Shown: positions 48,143 to 63,855, numbered from the stretch's first letter. The stretch is 64,000 nt of DNA from Ipomoea triloba (GCF_003576645.1 NC_044919.1:407786-471785); one strand, 5' to 3'. Numbers and translations: made by a program. The notes: generated from the sequence alone by a model not told the origin.

Positions 48143-50373
48143 TCTGAGAGATTTGAGATTACTTTCCAGAACCAGCTAATACAAGCAGACTCTGAACTGA
48201 TAATTGTCCACCACTACCAACAATCTATCTACTCGTATTCATTACCAAAAAAACATCATCTCTTAGTCATAGCAAGCAATATTTTCCCGGAAATCCCTAA
48301 TCAACCCCTGGAGATACAAATAAACAATATTTTCACGGAATCGTACCCAAAGGCAATTATGTAACGTCAAATTCCAGTCACCGGCTCGTTAGTTCATACT
48401 ACGACCGCCATTGAAAACAACAGAATACGAATGATATAATAGCGCAAAAGCAATAGCAAAGCTACAGATTTCGAATAAACCTAATTCACTTGATCGAGCT
48501 CAATCTACAAGGAAATCGCGAAAACCATACCAATACCCAATCAATCCTAGCTCCACTCCATAAAAAATATCATTCACAACGACATTCATCGAAATCCGAC
48601 CTCAAACATACGCATCCTTACGGTGATCTCGAATTTAACAATAACGTTTACGAAATCTGAAACCACAAACTCAACCTTCAAACAACAACCGTGCAAGAGG
48701 AAATTCGTAGGTAGGTTTTCTTTCCTATTTCTCTCGCAATCTGATCTTAACGATTTCAACGCTAGGGTTTACTTTTCTATCTGAATCAAGATACAGAAAA
48801 AAGAGAGAGTTAGGGCTTCGAGGTTCGCAAATTTCCCCACTTCTCCAACTGAATCGCAAGACCTGAGAAAACAATACAGAGACATATATGGACGTGTGTG
48901 TATATATATAGAGGGAGAGAAGGAGAAAGAGAGGTTCCGCGGCAGAGGGGAGGGGTCCGGAGTCTGTAAGGGGTGATTGAGGAGGAAAGCCAAAGAAATG
49001 ACGTTGGCTACGCTGCACGGCCGGAAAAACTATACTCCGCAATCAATTCACGCGCTGTCTCCATTGCGTGATTCTTCTTCTCACAGGCTCGTAGCTTCTT
49101 TCGGAAAGTGCTTTCTTGTACTCGCTGCAACTGCGCGTTGAAAGGATTGATAAACAAACAAGAAAAATCTAGTGCTTTTTTATATTTCATTACAAATATT
49201 TGACAAATGCCCCTAAACTTATTATTTTCCTTAATTTCCTTAATTTTAATGAAAAGAAAAATTCGTAGAGTATTAAGTAAATATTGTATTATAACTTTAG
49301 TCAATAAAAAATTACAATGAAGTAAAGTAATTGAAATCGTCTATAATTGATCAGTTTAAACTAATAATATCACTATTGAGATTTGAATTTGTAACTTTAT
49401 AATTAACAAATTAATAGTTTAACTAACTTAGCTGGTTAATCTCATTAAATTGAGGGGCCAACAAGAAAAGATAGGAGAAAAAAGAACAAGAAAAATAAAA
49501 GCAAAATAATTCTTTAAAAAAACAGTAGATTAACGCGTCTGACTGGGCGCATTGGTTACCCTGCATGCAACCATGTGTAAGGCAGATTTGAACACGATGA
49601 GATTCACATCCACTTTTATGAAAAAAATCAACTCTTTGCAACAGAGTTTTTTATTTTTCTCTCCACTACCTCTATCTTTCACATTAGTCACATTTATATA
49701 AAAAAAAAAAAAAAAAAAANAAAAAAAAAAAAAAAAAAAACTGATCCAAAATCCACTAATGTGAATATCCTTATATGCATATGATTATGGTTTTAATTAC
49801 AATTGGTATTGTAAGGCACCTATATTTAGTCTCATACAATATTTTTCAATATGATTTTAATAGTATTTTGTCTAAAAATCTAACACAACTTAGACACACA
49901 TTTTTATATTGGACCTTAGCATGGGCTTGAAATTTTGTTGAATTCACATACTCTAACATCTTTACATGACTCAAATTTGATTAATACAAGTTTGATTCTC
50001 TTAGATAATGGGTATAAATGTTACTCCAGGGGCTAAATTATAATTTAAAAAAGTTATGGGGTTAAATATTTATTACCTCATTTATTCTGTTCTCCTACGA
50101 AGCGCAGTACTAACTGAAGTCTATCCAGAACTTCGTTATCTTCTTAGCCATTCTGTAAAATCCATTAGCTTAACTGTCACCCCTCGTTTTCCCAGTATTT
50201 ACTCACATGCCATCATGTAGCGAATTCCTCAATGGCGTCATCGTAAATTCAATCAACTTCGGCCCCAATTTTAATGTATTCTCCCCTGAAACAGCAGAAA
50301 TTAAACTAAGTCCCAAAAGACCGAGCGTTTCACTTCATCCTCCTCCACCTTCAAAGCTTCACCGTCGCCACTA
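48143..50373. other. divergent promoter region, CBE1-like and RPL5
   Basis: The CBE1-like leader probably reaches 48700-49060, where CT-rich, gene-like composition ends. ORFs there (48725-49042) are frame-open leader, not coding. 49130-50100 is AT-rich. The RPL5 leader begins near 50300. Confidence 0.55.
49701..49740. repeat. poly-A tract with an N at 49720
   Basis: About 20 A on either side of a single N. The length is unresolved by the assembly. It could be the tail of an old retroposed sequence, but no target duplication or coding body is visible. Confidence 0.8.
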
Positions 50374-51865
50374 ATGGCGTCTTCTCCAGCGCTTCTCCAC
50401 TCCAGCGCCTCCTCATTCCACTCCCGATTACCAGTGCATTCCGTGCCCTTGCCGGCCGGAAACCTCAAGTGTTGGCGTCGCAGCCTATGTGTGAAGGCTG
50501 CGACAGGGTCCTCAGGGATAGTTCTGGTGGAAAAAACGGAATCGGAAAAGACTAACCGGCTCAAGACTTCATACCTCGAAAAAATTGTTCCTTTGCTCAA
50601 AGAAGAATTCAATTACAAGAATATTCTCGAGGTTTTTATCTGTGTCTATTAAAACCGTAATTTTGTGTGTGTGTGTATCGAATGCTTGTAAAATGATTTG
50701 TTTGTGTATGATGTTTATATTGATTTGAGTAGGTTCCGAAGATTGAAAAGATAGTAGTGAACTGTGGAATCGGGGATGCTGCACAAAATTCCAAGGGTTT
50801 GGATGCTGCATTGAGTGATTTGGCTCAAATTACAGGGCAAAGGCCTGTGAAGACTAGGGCAAAGAAGGCTATTGCCACATTCAAGATAAGAGAAAATCAG
50901 CCTCTTGGAATTGCTGTCACTCTTAGAGGAAAGGTACACCATTTCTTCTTCATATGCGTTCTGAGTATCTTTCATTAATTACTAATTTTGTGAAATTGTT
51001 TTTCCCAGAGACTACTGAATATTACCAATTTATTAGTACTGTAATTGAAATGCTTAGCACATATAGTGTGATGAGGAATTAATGATTGGTGTTGTGTGCC
51101 AACTGCCAAGTCATTGTTGTTAGGTAAAATTGTCATCATGAGGACAGTGATGTGTTGCAAAAATTCAAACGGTGCAAAGAATAAAAACTAGATTTTTAGC
51201 CTCCCTAATTGGTGTGCTTCAGATAGTCAAAGACCTTTTAATGATTTTGGCATGTCATAGATTTACTTTCTGCAAATGGATAACTGCAGAACTATTAAGT
51301 TGAATGCATTTGTGTGGAGTATTTACACAAGGGAGTTGTTGCCAGGATAGTCAAGTAAACGCAGCCCGTGAGTTGAATGTTTGGCAGCATTGAATTTCCA
51401 GTAGCATTTTAATGCAAATGGTGTTGATTATTTGATTTCATGACTCTAGCAAGTCACTGTTACTGAATCTATTGCTATTCATACTTGGAGATCATCTTTG
51501 TTTGTTAATTGTTATGGCAGGTAATGTATGCATTTCTAGATCGCCTCATCAATCTGGGGCTTCCTAGGACAAGGGATTTTCAGGGTGTTAGCCCCAACAG
51601 TTTTGATGGCCACGGGAATTACAGCATTGGATTTCGTGACCAGAGTGTGTTCCCAGAGCTAACCTCTGATATACTTGGGAAGCCAAGAGGAATGGATGTT
51701 TGCATTACTACAACTGCCAAAACCGATAAAGAAGGGCAGCGATTGCTGGCTCTGATGGGAATGCCATTCAGGGAGGGTGGCGGTGGCCCAGTAACTGAGG
51801 TCCGAAAGAAGAAGCTCAAGTCTCACCACTTCGACTCAAAAGCAAAGCAAAAAGCAAGGAAATGA
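50374..51865 (+). CDS. RPL5: plastid 50S ribosomal protein L5 (uL5c)
   Basis: Three exons, 50374-50631, 50733-50933 and 51521-51865 (GT-AG, phase 0 throughout), encoding 267 aa. Residues 1 to about 45 are Ser/Leu/Arg-rich with few acids, a chloroplast transit peptide ([19 protein letters not shown]). The mature part is bacterial-type L5: [73 protein letters not shown], and the [16 protein letters not shown] and [16 protein letters not shown] blocks of the 5S rRNA-binding fold. The C-terminus is extended and basic ([18 protein letters not shown]), as in plastid forms. L5 binds 5S rRNA in the central protuberance of the chloroplast large subunit. It lies beside the CBE1-like gene, as At4g01310 does beside At4g01290. 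Confidence 0.97.
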
Positions 51866-52692
51866 GTATTGTTCTTTTTCCCGAGGGATCAAGAAGTTGT
51901 AACGCGTTCTGTACTTCTGTTTGTTTGTTAATTAATCATTCAACATGAATGATGTGTAGTTAAACAATCAACTAGCACATTGCTGTAATATCTACATTTT
52001 TATTGTTCATTGCAGTGCTGATATCTAATGAAATTTTGCTGCAATTCTACATCTGGGTACAAGACTAATGCAATTTTACCAACTTTTGCCCCTCAAATTT
52101 CCCTCAGAAAATTATGCTTTTGTTAAAATCTCAGTTCATCAATCATTATGTATTTATGTTAGCTTATCAGAAGAAATAGCAATATGGTTTACAACCTTAA
52201 AGGACATGATTTACCCATATTTCTGCAGTATTGCAGAACCTAGTCAACACATATGCCCATAACAGTTCAAATTCCCCCTACAGACAACCAGACTTTGGTT
52301 TCTAAATTCAGACAAGAAACAAAAGCCAATCAAGAAAAATAGGTAATTGTTTTAGAAGCCTATTTCTTTTGTGACAAAACCACATATTTTAACACCAATA
52401 ATTACATCATTGTGAAGTCAAAGTGCCCAAAATCAAAAGTAAACATTAGTTAAAGGTCAGCAACACTGGGTTGTCCTTATTCATTAGTATACCTATTCTA
52501 CCACTGCAGCGGTATTTTCACTGTCCAAACATTACCACCCAAACAAAAAAAAATATTAGGAACAAAACCCTAACATAACCTAAATAGAGTTTCACGATTG
52601 CGATGCTTCCACTTATTCTAATACTTCCACTTGCGAGCAACATAAGTTGTGTTGTAGTATTTTAGCAGTATACACCGTACTCTGCAAATCGT
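51866..52692. other. convergent 3' UTRs
   Basis: 3' regions of RPL5 (plus) and the MAP kinase (minus) meet in AT-rich DNA. No gene. Confidence 0.6.
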
Positions 52693-55810
<3,118 letters not shown>

Positions 55811-56554
55811 TTAACCAACAAAAAGAAAAGTTTGAAAAAGGCCGTCTGGAAAGCAACAAAACCTACGAAAAACCCAGCTCAAGAAACACAATCGTGGGCG
55901 AGTTTGGGATCCTTGTATCGGTTAATAGTCTCACAAGAAGAGGCAAAAGAAGAAGAGCCTTTTGACATTTCGCCCTTGCCCCCCGTTTTTCCCAGACTTT
56001 TCTTTGGTTTTATTCTGAATTTCTGGATCTTTTTCGCTACTGTGTAAACTTTTGAACTGGAAAACGGAGTGGGGCTTGAGATTACCCGTGAACACAATTG
56101 GCTTTTCCTCTTTTCCAAAGCATGGGGTGTGAATGGTGAATCTTTCACCATACAAGTGGGCAATTGTCTGATTACATATTAGCTTTTCTTCATTTCGTGA
56201 CACATACCTATATTGGTTAAACTAACCAATTAAATCTTGTATGTGGACTGGTGAATGGTGATGCTTTCTTCCGTGGTCTGTGGATTAGGATTTAGGAGGT
56301 TTGGAAAAATATAATGGCACAGACGACTTAGTAGATTTTGGTCTGGAAGTCAACTATTTTTCTAAGTAGGGGTTGAACCCTTTGAATACACAAGAATGAC
56401 AATACTTTTCTATTTCTACTACCTATAGTCTATGCTAACTTCTATTGACTATATAAGGAATGGTTTAGAAATTTTCAACTAAACGTATGTAACAAAGTAA
56501 ATAATGATAGTTCTATAATCAGATTGGTTGGCGTGAGTGGTCATGTACTCTTGT

Positions 56555-56930
56555 CCCTTAAGAGCATCCTTATCAGTGGAGATATTTCGCGGTAATTGAG
56601 GAGTTTTTGTAAGCGTGATTAGGAAAGAGAAAATGAGATGGAAGGGAAAAAAATAAACAATTAGAATTTTTTTAAATAAACGAAGTTACTGTCAACACGC
56701 CTGACGTGCCCAGCGGGCGCGTGCTGGGCACATTTGTGCGTTTCACGCACATTTGTGCGGTTAAAATTGATAAAAGGTGGGCCCCATTTTCCGAATAAAC
56801 CCAAGGATGTGCAAAAGCTCCCCACTTCATCTCTCTCTTCCCTTCTCTCTTGACACCTAATATGCTTCTCTGACATAAACCACCTATTATGCATCAATGT
56901 GGATGTTGTAAGAATAGTTCGAGTTTGAAC
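56555..56930. mobile_element. MITE-like element with GC-rich hairpin
   Basis: Begins AAGAGCATCCTTATCAGTGG. The right side, reverse complemented, reads CTTACAACATCCACATTGATG, an imperfect inverted terminus of the GAGCATCCACATTG kind. The interior holds a perfect 9-bp stem, GTGCCCAGC (56706-56714) with GCTGGGCAC (56723-56731) around an 8-nt loop, and a repeated CACATTTGTGCG. No target duplication is certain. Confidence 0.42.
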
Positions 56931-57044
56931 CCTCTGGTCAGCACTTTGCCCCCTCAGGACACCTCATGGTGACCAAACATTTGATACAATAGAAATAAAT
57001 ATAGTTTTACCATTGAAATATTTAAATATTAGTAAAGATTTGTC

Positions 57045-57400
57045 CATATATGGAGAAGTTTTTTAATGTCTATTTTTGCCTCCATATGACCATATACAAT
57101 TGAAAAGTCTTGTCCACCCAAATTTACATGAAGTTTTTATGTCCATTTTGCCTCCATCTGACCATATACAATTGAAAAGTCTTGTCCCCGCTCAAATTTA
57201 CATGGAGAAGTTTTTAATGTCAATTTGCCTCCATATCATAGAGAAGTATCTAATGTCCATTTTTGCCTCCATATGACCATATGGAGAAGTTTCAATGTCA
57301 CGTTTGCCTCCATACAACTATTTATAATTGAAAGCCTTGTCCACCCAAGCTTACATGGAGAATTTTTAATGCCCATTTCGTTTCATACCATATACAAATT
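57045..57400. repeat. degenerate tandem repeat, unit about 60-90 bp
   Basis: About five diverged copies of a unit containing TTTTTGCCTCCATATGACCA, AATTGAAAAGTCTTGTCC and TTACATGGAGAAGTTTTTAATG. Unit length varies through internal deletions. Confidence 0.85.
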
Positions 57401-57418
57401 GAGTTCAATATCTTTTAC

Positions 57419-57726
57419 ACCTCGTTTAGTTCATAAAAAAGAATTAAAAAGAAATTGAATTTAAAGTTCACAGAAAACAAAGTACTTATTTAGTTGAAAA
57501 AAATATTTTATATAATTAATACAAAGATTCAAATACTGCTACATGACAAAAATATGCGAGAATAATATTAAATTCATGTTACAATTTTTCACCAAAAAGT
57601 AAAGAATAAATTTTCCTCAATTTTGAAGAATTTATTTTCTATTGAATAAACAAAATAAAATATATTTTTCCCCAAATTTGAAGAAAAAGTTTCCTGGAAA
57701 AATATTTCCCTGCAAAACAGGCCATT
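57419..57726. mobile_element. candidate MITE remnant
   Basis: Begins CCTCGTTTAGTTCAT and ends with GCAAAACAGGCCATTAG, the common plant pattern CCTCGTTTGGTT...AAACAGGCC, around A/T-rich DNA. The inverted ends match only loosely. Confidence 0.4.
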
Positions 57727-58004
57727 AGTTCATGTTTGAAAGGATATAATAAATTATGCACAAACATTTAAGCAAGCAAAATATACTTATATACATCATT
57801 ACAATAGTAATAGTGTACAAAACATGTAAATATTATGACATTATCAGACCACAAATGACTACTAATATTACAATTGCTGACACATACTGTACTACTATGC
57901 GGTACTATATATTCAACTATATATTCAACACAGTAACGGGAAACCCCACATTTTAACCCCTTTGCACACAGATGAACATAGTCAACATACATATTACCAA
58001 AGAG

Positions 58005-59060
58005 TCACCTCACAGTTGGCTGTTCTGCATTGTTCTCTTGTGATGGGCTGGCATTGTTGCTCCCAACTCTTAGGTTACAAAGCAAAGCATCACGTCCAGT
58101 AAGAACAATTTGGAAGAATCCATCCACTTCCTTTGCCAAACCATCGAGTCCTTTGGAAAGTCGATCTGCCATCTTTGCCAAACCTGAAGTCCCGTGTTGC
58201 AGTACATCAGCTCCGATAGGGTTTACTCCATCCTGTATGATGGGATGCAGTTTCTCCACACTTGCATGAATGGCTTCAAGGTCCTTCAATGCTGTTGCTG
58301 CTCCACTAGAATATATGTTCCTCATTTCCCTGTTAATGAAACCCTGCAGATCAACATAAGCATCTGCCCACAGGCAAGTCTCGAGGACCTCCAGCTCCTT
58401 CAAGTTGCCCACAGACCCTGAGAAAGCAACAGCAAACACACTGCAAATGAAAATGGTTACCATCCGGACTCCATACAAAGCTTGCATCAAAACCTTCCCT
58501 TTTGCAGAATTTTTTATCTTAGGTAAGTTCAAACTTTCAGTGAGGGTGTTCAATTTCTCAAAGCATCGCTCCAATCTTGGATTTTGAGAATTCATATGCT
58601 GCCTCCATCCATTCAATGATGAGCATGCTTGCATAATTTGTTTTTCTTCACCCTCCAGGTAATGCACAGCACAGCTAAGAAAAAGATTTGCTTGATTGAT
58701 CCTTGTGATCTCAGAGCTGATAGAAGTACAAATATCCAATAACCTCACACTGTTGTCCAAGTACACATCAATCCACTTCTCATCCCAATCAGATACAGGA
58801 AATTCAAGTGCAGTTATAAGTTCTTTAGTTTCTATATGGATTTCAGAAAGTGAAACAATTGCTTGCTGCATCCATAATAAGCTTATGACATCTTCCCCCC
58901 CTCCAGGAATGAGACTTTTAAGCTTACTTGCCAATGACTCCTCAAAAGACTTCAACAAAGAAAGAAGTCTTGGAGACAGGTGTGAGCCCTTAGGTAATAT
59001 CATTCTGAGGGGATTTCCAAACGAGAAAAATGGTCGGTGCGGCTCCTGTGGACGACTCAT
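58005..59060 (-). CDS. BYPASS1-like protein (BPS1 family)
   Basis: A single coding exon on the minus strand, 351 aa, starting at the ATG of MSRPQEPHRPFF; an in-frame upstream ATG at 59069 adds only three residues. BPS1 in Arabidopsis is 349-353 aa. The family hallmarks are the N-terminal FFSFGNPLRMILPKGSHLSPRLL, the PVSDWDEKWIDVYLDNSVRLLD block, the LNGWRQHMNSQNPRLERC block, and KNSAKGKVLMQALYGV. Residues about 198-214 are hydrophobic (GVRMVTIFICSVFAVAF) and may sit in or on a membrane. Known: loss of BPS1 causes a root-derived mobile signal, the bps signal, that arrests shoot growth; biochemical activity is unknown. A leader intron (59814-59084) precedes the coding exon. Adjacent to the MAP kinase and the RLK, as At1g01550 is to At1g01560 and At1g01540. 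Confidence 0.95.
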   Translation of the reverse strand: MSRPQEPHRPFFSFGNPLRMILPKGSHLSPRLLSLLKSFEESLASKLKSLIPGGGEDVISLLWMQQAIVSLSEIHIETKELITALEFPVSDWDEKWIDVYLDNSVRLLDICTSISSEITRINQANLFLSCAVHYLEGEEKQIMQACSSLNGWRQHMNSQNPRLERCFEKLNTLTESLNLPKIKNSAKGKVLMQALYGVRMVTIFICSVFAVAFSGSVGNLKELEVLETCLWADAYVDLQGFINREMRNIYSSGAATALKDLEAIHASVEKLHPIIQDGVNPIGADVLQHGTSGLAKMADRLSKGLDGLAKEVDGFFQIVLTGRDALLCNLRVGSNNASPSQENNAEQPTVR

Positions 59061-59083
59061 CTCATACAAATAATATACAGAAA

Positions 59084-59814
59084 CTGCATGGAAAATTGAA
59101 AGACAGCATTGAGAAAGGTGTTGAGTTACTTAGCTTAGCTCAAATGAAAGTTTAAACTATAGGCAGGGTAGAAAATTATATTATGCTATGTTATCATCCT
59201 CGAGCGGCTCCCTCCTTGTGGAAGGGAGTAAGACTTGAACCCAGGATCTCTTCCTGCTCGAGTCTGAGACCATGCTGAGTTTGCTCTGTCTCAGAGCAAA
59301 GCTTAAATTGTTAGAACATATATCATACCGTTTTGATATGTAATAGATCTAACTAACTTTGCTTCGATATGTCTGAGAAGGTTGAAATATTCCAATTTCC
59401 ACATATTAACTTCTCAGAAATTTCATTATTACAAACATGACAAGCTTAAACATAAATTAAAAGCTAAATCATCGCCATCTACCCAAATAAACTTACAATA
59501 ACCATCAAATTTCAATATTATAGTAACAAACTTTCCAGATCTGAAAATTTCAATAGCTATAAACTTAACTTTGAAATAATCAAACAAACATCAGGAAACT
59601 AAACATCAATTAACCGAGGAAATAATAAAAAAAAAACGACATCGAAACACTCACCAAACGTTTTGCTATTCAAATCTGAAGCCGATCCAGACGGTCAAAT
59701 CCAACGATTCAAACTAAGCTAAATCAATATGCCAAATTCAAACCCTGAGTTATACACAAGCATACATACACAAAAACAGTAGCTATATTACACGCGAAGA
59801 TGAAGAGACCATAC
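59084..59814 (-). other. 5' UTR intron of the BPS1-like gene
   Basis: Donor CCTCAG|GTATGG at 59815/59814 and acceptor CATGCAG at 59085-59084, 24 bases before the ATG. Length 731 bases. The exon upstream (about 59815-59900) has no long coding frame. Confidence 0.55.
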
Positions 59815-60420
59815 CTGAGGGAATAATATGCTGATACAGAGAGACGAAGTCGGTAGAATATTAGCCGCAGACGGCGCTTGCGATAAGGGTTTCGCACAAG
59901 TATTGACAAATGACAATATAGGGTTTCGTATCCTTAGATGATAAAATGACCGTTGAAATGGTGCTTTTTGCGTGACGAGATATATGAGTGGGTGTAAAGA
60001 GCTCATTCCAACGGTGTTGATTGTTTGTGTTTAGAGTATGGTGAGGATGCGTGTATACGATTATAATTTGGGGCGGTTCTTCTTTCAGGATAGAAATATA
60101 AGCCCAATTATGAATATAATTAGGCCCAACTCGAAGTCTCAAAACATAAACAGAGGTAAACCGTTGTTTGCAAAAAAAAAAAAAAAAAAAAGGTAAACCG
60201 CAAGTTATATTGTGGACCGCATCATCAAAATAAAGTCGTTTTTTGATTAATAAAAACAGATTGATGAAACAGTATCTATTTCGCGTAACTGCAGTTCCCT
60301 TTCAACACAACTGCAATATTATAATTCATGCAGATAATCTCATAGAAGGCCAACTATTATTGTAATTACTAGACTTACAAGTAATACATATTCTTTATTA
60401 TTGTGAAATACATTTAAAAA

Positions 60421-60565
60421 AATAGTGAGTGAATGGCAAATATAAGTATATAACAATTCTTTATAATTCAATTTTTCAGAACCTTAGTGAGTGAATGGCA
60501 AAGGCAAATATAAGTATATAACAATCCTAAGTATATAACAATCATTTATAATTCAGTTTTCAAAA
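60421..60565. repeat. local tandem duplication
   Basis: TTAGTGAGTGAATGGCAAA with AATATAAGTATATAACAAT occurs at about 60422 and 60485, with a further partial AAGTATATAACAATC copy near 60529. Confidence 0.75.
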
Positions 60566-61314
60566 CATCGGTTGTGGTTGAGTAGAAGGGATTCATTCAT
60601 ACAGTTTGATCCTTAGCTTTAGACAATTCAGCGAGGGGAAAAGTAACCGTTAAACAGATTAACTTATTAACAGGTTGTATTAATGTATTATGCCACTATG
60701 CCATAATTTATTTGGTAATAATCCAACCATCCCAATTCAAATTCGGAGTATAATTAAGTTAGAACTCTAAAGCGCTCATCACCACTCACTCATTCTCTAA
60801 AAACTGATTTAGAAGACAAGTCACTGAATGTGATTCAATTGACCTATATACATCAAAATACTTGTATGCTATACTCAAAATAAGGCAAAATCTAAACTTT
60901 TTTTTGTTTGTTTTTATTGGGGTGCTTGATAGGATTCAAGTACGGAGTATAATTAAAGCTATCACATGGATGCAGACACACCCACAAGAAACCTCTCTGT
61001 ACTTCCATAAATGCTCTAGTCACCCCTGCCGTCATCTTCAATAAAACCTCTCTGTTTATACGCAACTCTCACGACTAAGTTATGACGATCTCTTTTCTCA
61101 AAAAAAAAAAAGTTATGACGATCTCCGAAATTTTACACACACAAAAACCGAACCTTTATACGGGTCAAATACTTTGACGATCTATAAATTGAAGTTATAA
61201 TGATCTTCAACACGTCACTCACAGGTAAACCAAATGCTTACAAATCAAATATGCTGAGATATGTCTAAAAGGATTGATCGAGCGATGAAACATAAATATC
61301 GTAGAAATTACAAA

Positions 61315-61370
61315 TTTAATTTTTATCAATATTTTTCAGTATTTAATTTTTATCAATATTTTTTCAGTAG
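61315..61370. repeat. 27-bp tandem duplication
   Basis: TTTAATTTTTATCAATATTT is present twice in direct tandem, followed each time by TTCAGTA. Confidence 0.75.
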
Positions 61371-62423
61371 ATCCCGATCTAGGGCACATGAATTTGAACT
61401 CAAAATCTTCTTGGGTGATTTTGATACCATATTAAAGAAGTATTTGCCACTAAAACAGATCTAGATCCCAAATAAAATTAATATTTGAGGGGGTTAGGCA
61501 GACCTAACCACTTATTCAGTATTGTACTAAAGAGTAAACGTTTGTAGTTTTTTTTATTCCTGACAAATGTAATACGTTCTGATTGGAGTTTTACTCCCTG
61601 AAAGCCCACTTATTGTTTTTCCCTAATCCTTGAAAGATTCTTTTAGCACTAGAATAAAGTGCAGAAAAGAACAGAGAAACAAACCAAAAGAAATGGTGAA
61701 TGTAACAACAGAATTAAGGCCAATATGATGTCCAATTCCAGATATTCAGTAGAGTAATGGTCGAAAAGCAGAGAATAATGATGCTTGGCTAATGCATCTA
61801 AACAGCCAGCTCATAATTCAGTGCAAGTGTCCTTATCATGCTGCATAGACATGAAACCTACAGGCAATGAAAGCGATGTACCTAAACAATGACCCCAGTT
61901 CTAACCAAAACATGAATCCTGCCTAGTTAGGACAAGGATAACTGAAGGACATAAAATGATTTTCTTGAAAAAGAAGTTCCAATTATATTCAGCTATTAGC
62001 TGGCCAAGTTGAGCAAGTTCTAAAAAAATAGCTGGTTAGTGGGCCTTTGATGCGTACCTGCTGTGACTTGTGAGAGTCTGATCACGGCACTCCGTTGTAC
62101 TACTGGTGGCTGTGCGATTGCGACAGCCAACTGAATAACGGGAAAAACACATCAACAGGAACAAGGGTTATAAGCGAGGGGAAATCAAGCCAAATCCAAT
62201 GAATCACTGTTATAAGAATAACAAATTATGGAGTAATATTATGAGATGTACAACTGCAATTAATGCTGTGAACAAACAAGGCATAAATATAGCCAAAAAT
62301 AGTAAAACCGGGGGGCGTGATCAACTACAGTGCTATCAGGTGGGTGGAGGACAAAAAAACTTCAATAGGCATAAATAAATTGCAAAACGCTTTGGATCGT
62401 GCATGATATTATCCCTTGTAATG

Positions 62424-63855
62424 TTATCTCCATCTAGTTGGTGGGTTATGGCTCCTACTACTGTCGCCTTCACTGGTATCAGAAGCCCCATCACCATACT
62501 GTTTTTTGCCTATATTTGGACCAGCGTTACCGTCTTCCTTGTGATCACGGTGTGAACTGGTGGACGATTCTCTTCCAATCCTCCGTTCCTACAAATGAAG
62601 GAATATCACAGATCAGTCACCAACCAGCATGATTGTGATACTACTCCTAAGAACCTTTTTAACAGACTACATTAATAAGTTTTAAAAAAAAAAAAAAAAT
62701 TCCTAGCAAAGGATTAGTGTCCATACATCACGAAATAATACATCATCTGCCTCGAGCATATGGATAATATGTCCCATTTTGGGTCTCTTCTGAGCATCAG
62801 GGTCGACACAGCGAAGAGCAACCAAAAGAGCACGCTTCAGTGCTTTTGAAGAAGGCACTTCAGGTAGCTTAGGATCTATCACTTCCTCTGATTTTCTATT
62901 TCCAACCATAGTCTTCAACCAGTCCACCAAGTGAACCTGTTATTATCACGATATTTCAGTTTGAGAAATGAAAGGTGCACTTTGTGCACTGATGGTAAAA
63001 AAAAAGTGTTGTGTTTTTCTATGTACTTCGTTCAAACAAACCTCTCCTTGTGGCCGGCCATAATCAACAGGGGTTCTCCCAGTAATTATCTCCATGATAA
63101 GTATTCCAAAGCTATAAATATCACTTTTTTCATTCAGCATACCAGTGCAAGCATATTCTGGGGCAACATATCTGATGGAAGAAGGGAAGTATTAAGCTAA
63201 AGTCGGAATTCACATAGAAAGCCTGAATTGACAATTAAGAAATGCAAATTTACTTCAAGATAAAATTAACTAACCCAAATGTTCCCATCACACGAGTTGT
63301 CACATAACTACTCTCTGCATTCAAAAGCTTAGCAAGCCCAAAGTCGGACAACTTCGCATGCCATTGCCGATCAAGGAGTATGTTACTGGATTTCACATCC
63401 CTATGCACTACTTTTGGTTCAAGACCCTCATGTAGATAGGCCAAACTGCAAAAATAAGAAAATGAAAATAAACTACCATGAAAGAATCTATAATGCAAAA
63501 ACCCACATATTCATAGACATGATAAATAAACAGGTTTAAATCATCTTACCCTTTTGCACATCCCAATATTATATTCATACGGATATCCCACGTCAAAGGA
63601 CTGACTTCCCCTACATCTCCATGAAGCCACTGGTCCAAATTCCCATTGTTTACATACTCATACACAAGCATCCTACACATCATATTGTTCTAAGAGAATT
63701 ACTAACTTTTGTTTCAAAAAGAAAGGAAAACAAAATAGTAGTATGAATACCTGTAAGCTCCTTCAACACAGTAGCCAAGAAGCCTTACAAGATTTTTGTG
63801 TCTTACACGCCCAATAGCTTCCACCTCTACCTTAAATTCTCTCTCAGCTTGACCT
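62424..63855 (-). CDS. receptor-like Ser/Thr kinase, At1g01540 type (3' part, gene continues past window)
   Basis: Six exons on the minus strand: 63855-63751, 63672-63550, 63445-63275, 63171-63042, 62936-62727 and 62588-62424. They encode about 300 C-terminal residues. Positions 63856-64000 are intron; the N-terminus, with the expected membrane segment and glycine loop, lies beyond the edge. Seen: [33 protein letters not shown] (helix C region), [25 protein letters not shown], catalytic [54 protein letters not shown] and [12 protein letters not shown]. All catalytic residues visible in this part are intact, so it should be active. The tail ([14 protein letters not shown]...NPPTRWR) is Ser/Asp-rich. 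The family is a small membrane-anchored RLK group without an LRR ectodomain, function largely unknown. At1g01540 and At4g01330 are the syntenic Arabidopsis genes. Confidence 0.93.

Larger units (their letters stand above)
55811..58004. other. intergenic region with several repeats
   Basis: The MAP kinase promoter to about 56500, then MITE-like and tandem repeats listed separately, then the BPS1-like 3' UTR. ORFs here are repeat-derived or shadows of the kinase leader. Confidence 0.55.
59901..62423. other. intergenic region
   Basis: The BPS1-like promoter (to about 60150), a poly-A stretch at 60172-60191, then AT-rich spacer and the RLK 3' UTR (at least 62100-62423). Small duplications occur at 60421-60565 and 61315-61370. 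A diverged GTTATGACGATCTC pair lies near 61078 and 61111. No gene. Confidence 0.55.

Noticed and set aside
48725..49304. Minus ORFs upstream of the CBE1-like start
   Set aside because: They lie in the probable 5' leader and promoter. No in-frame splice into the coding exon and no recognisable domain.
59200..59290. tRNA-like or pseudo-tRNA sequence (GACTTGAACCC)
   Set aside because: The phrase recalls a T-loop, but no cloverleaf with acceptor, D and anticodon arms can be drawn. It lies within the BPS1-like leader intron.
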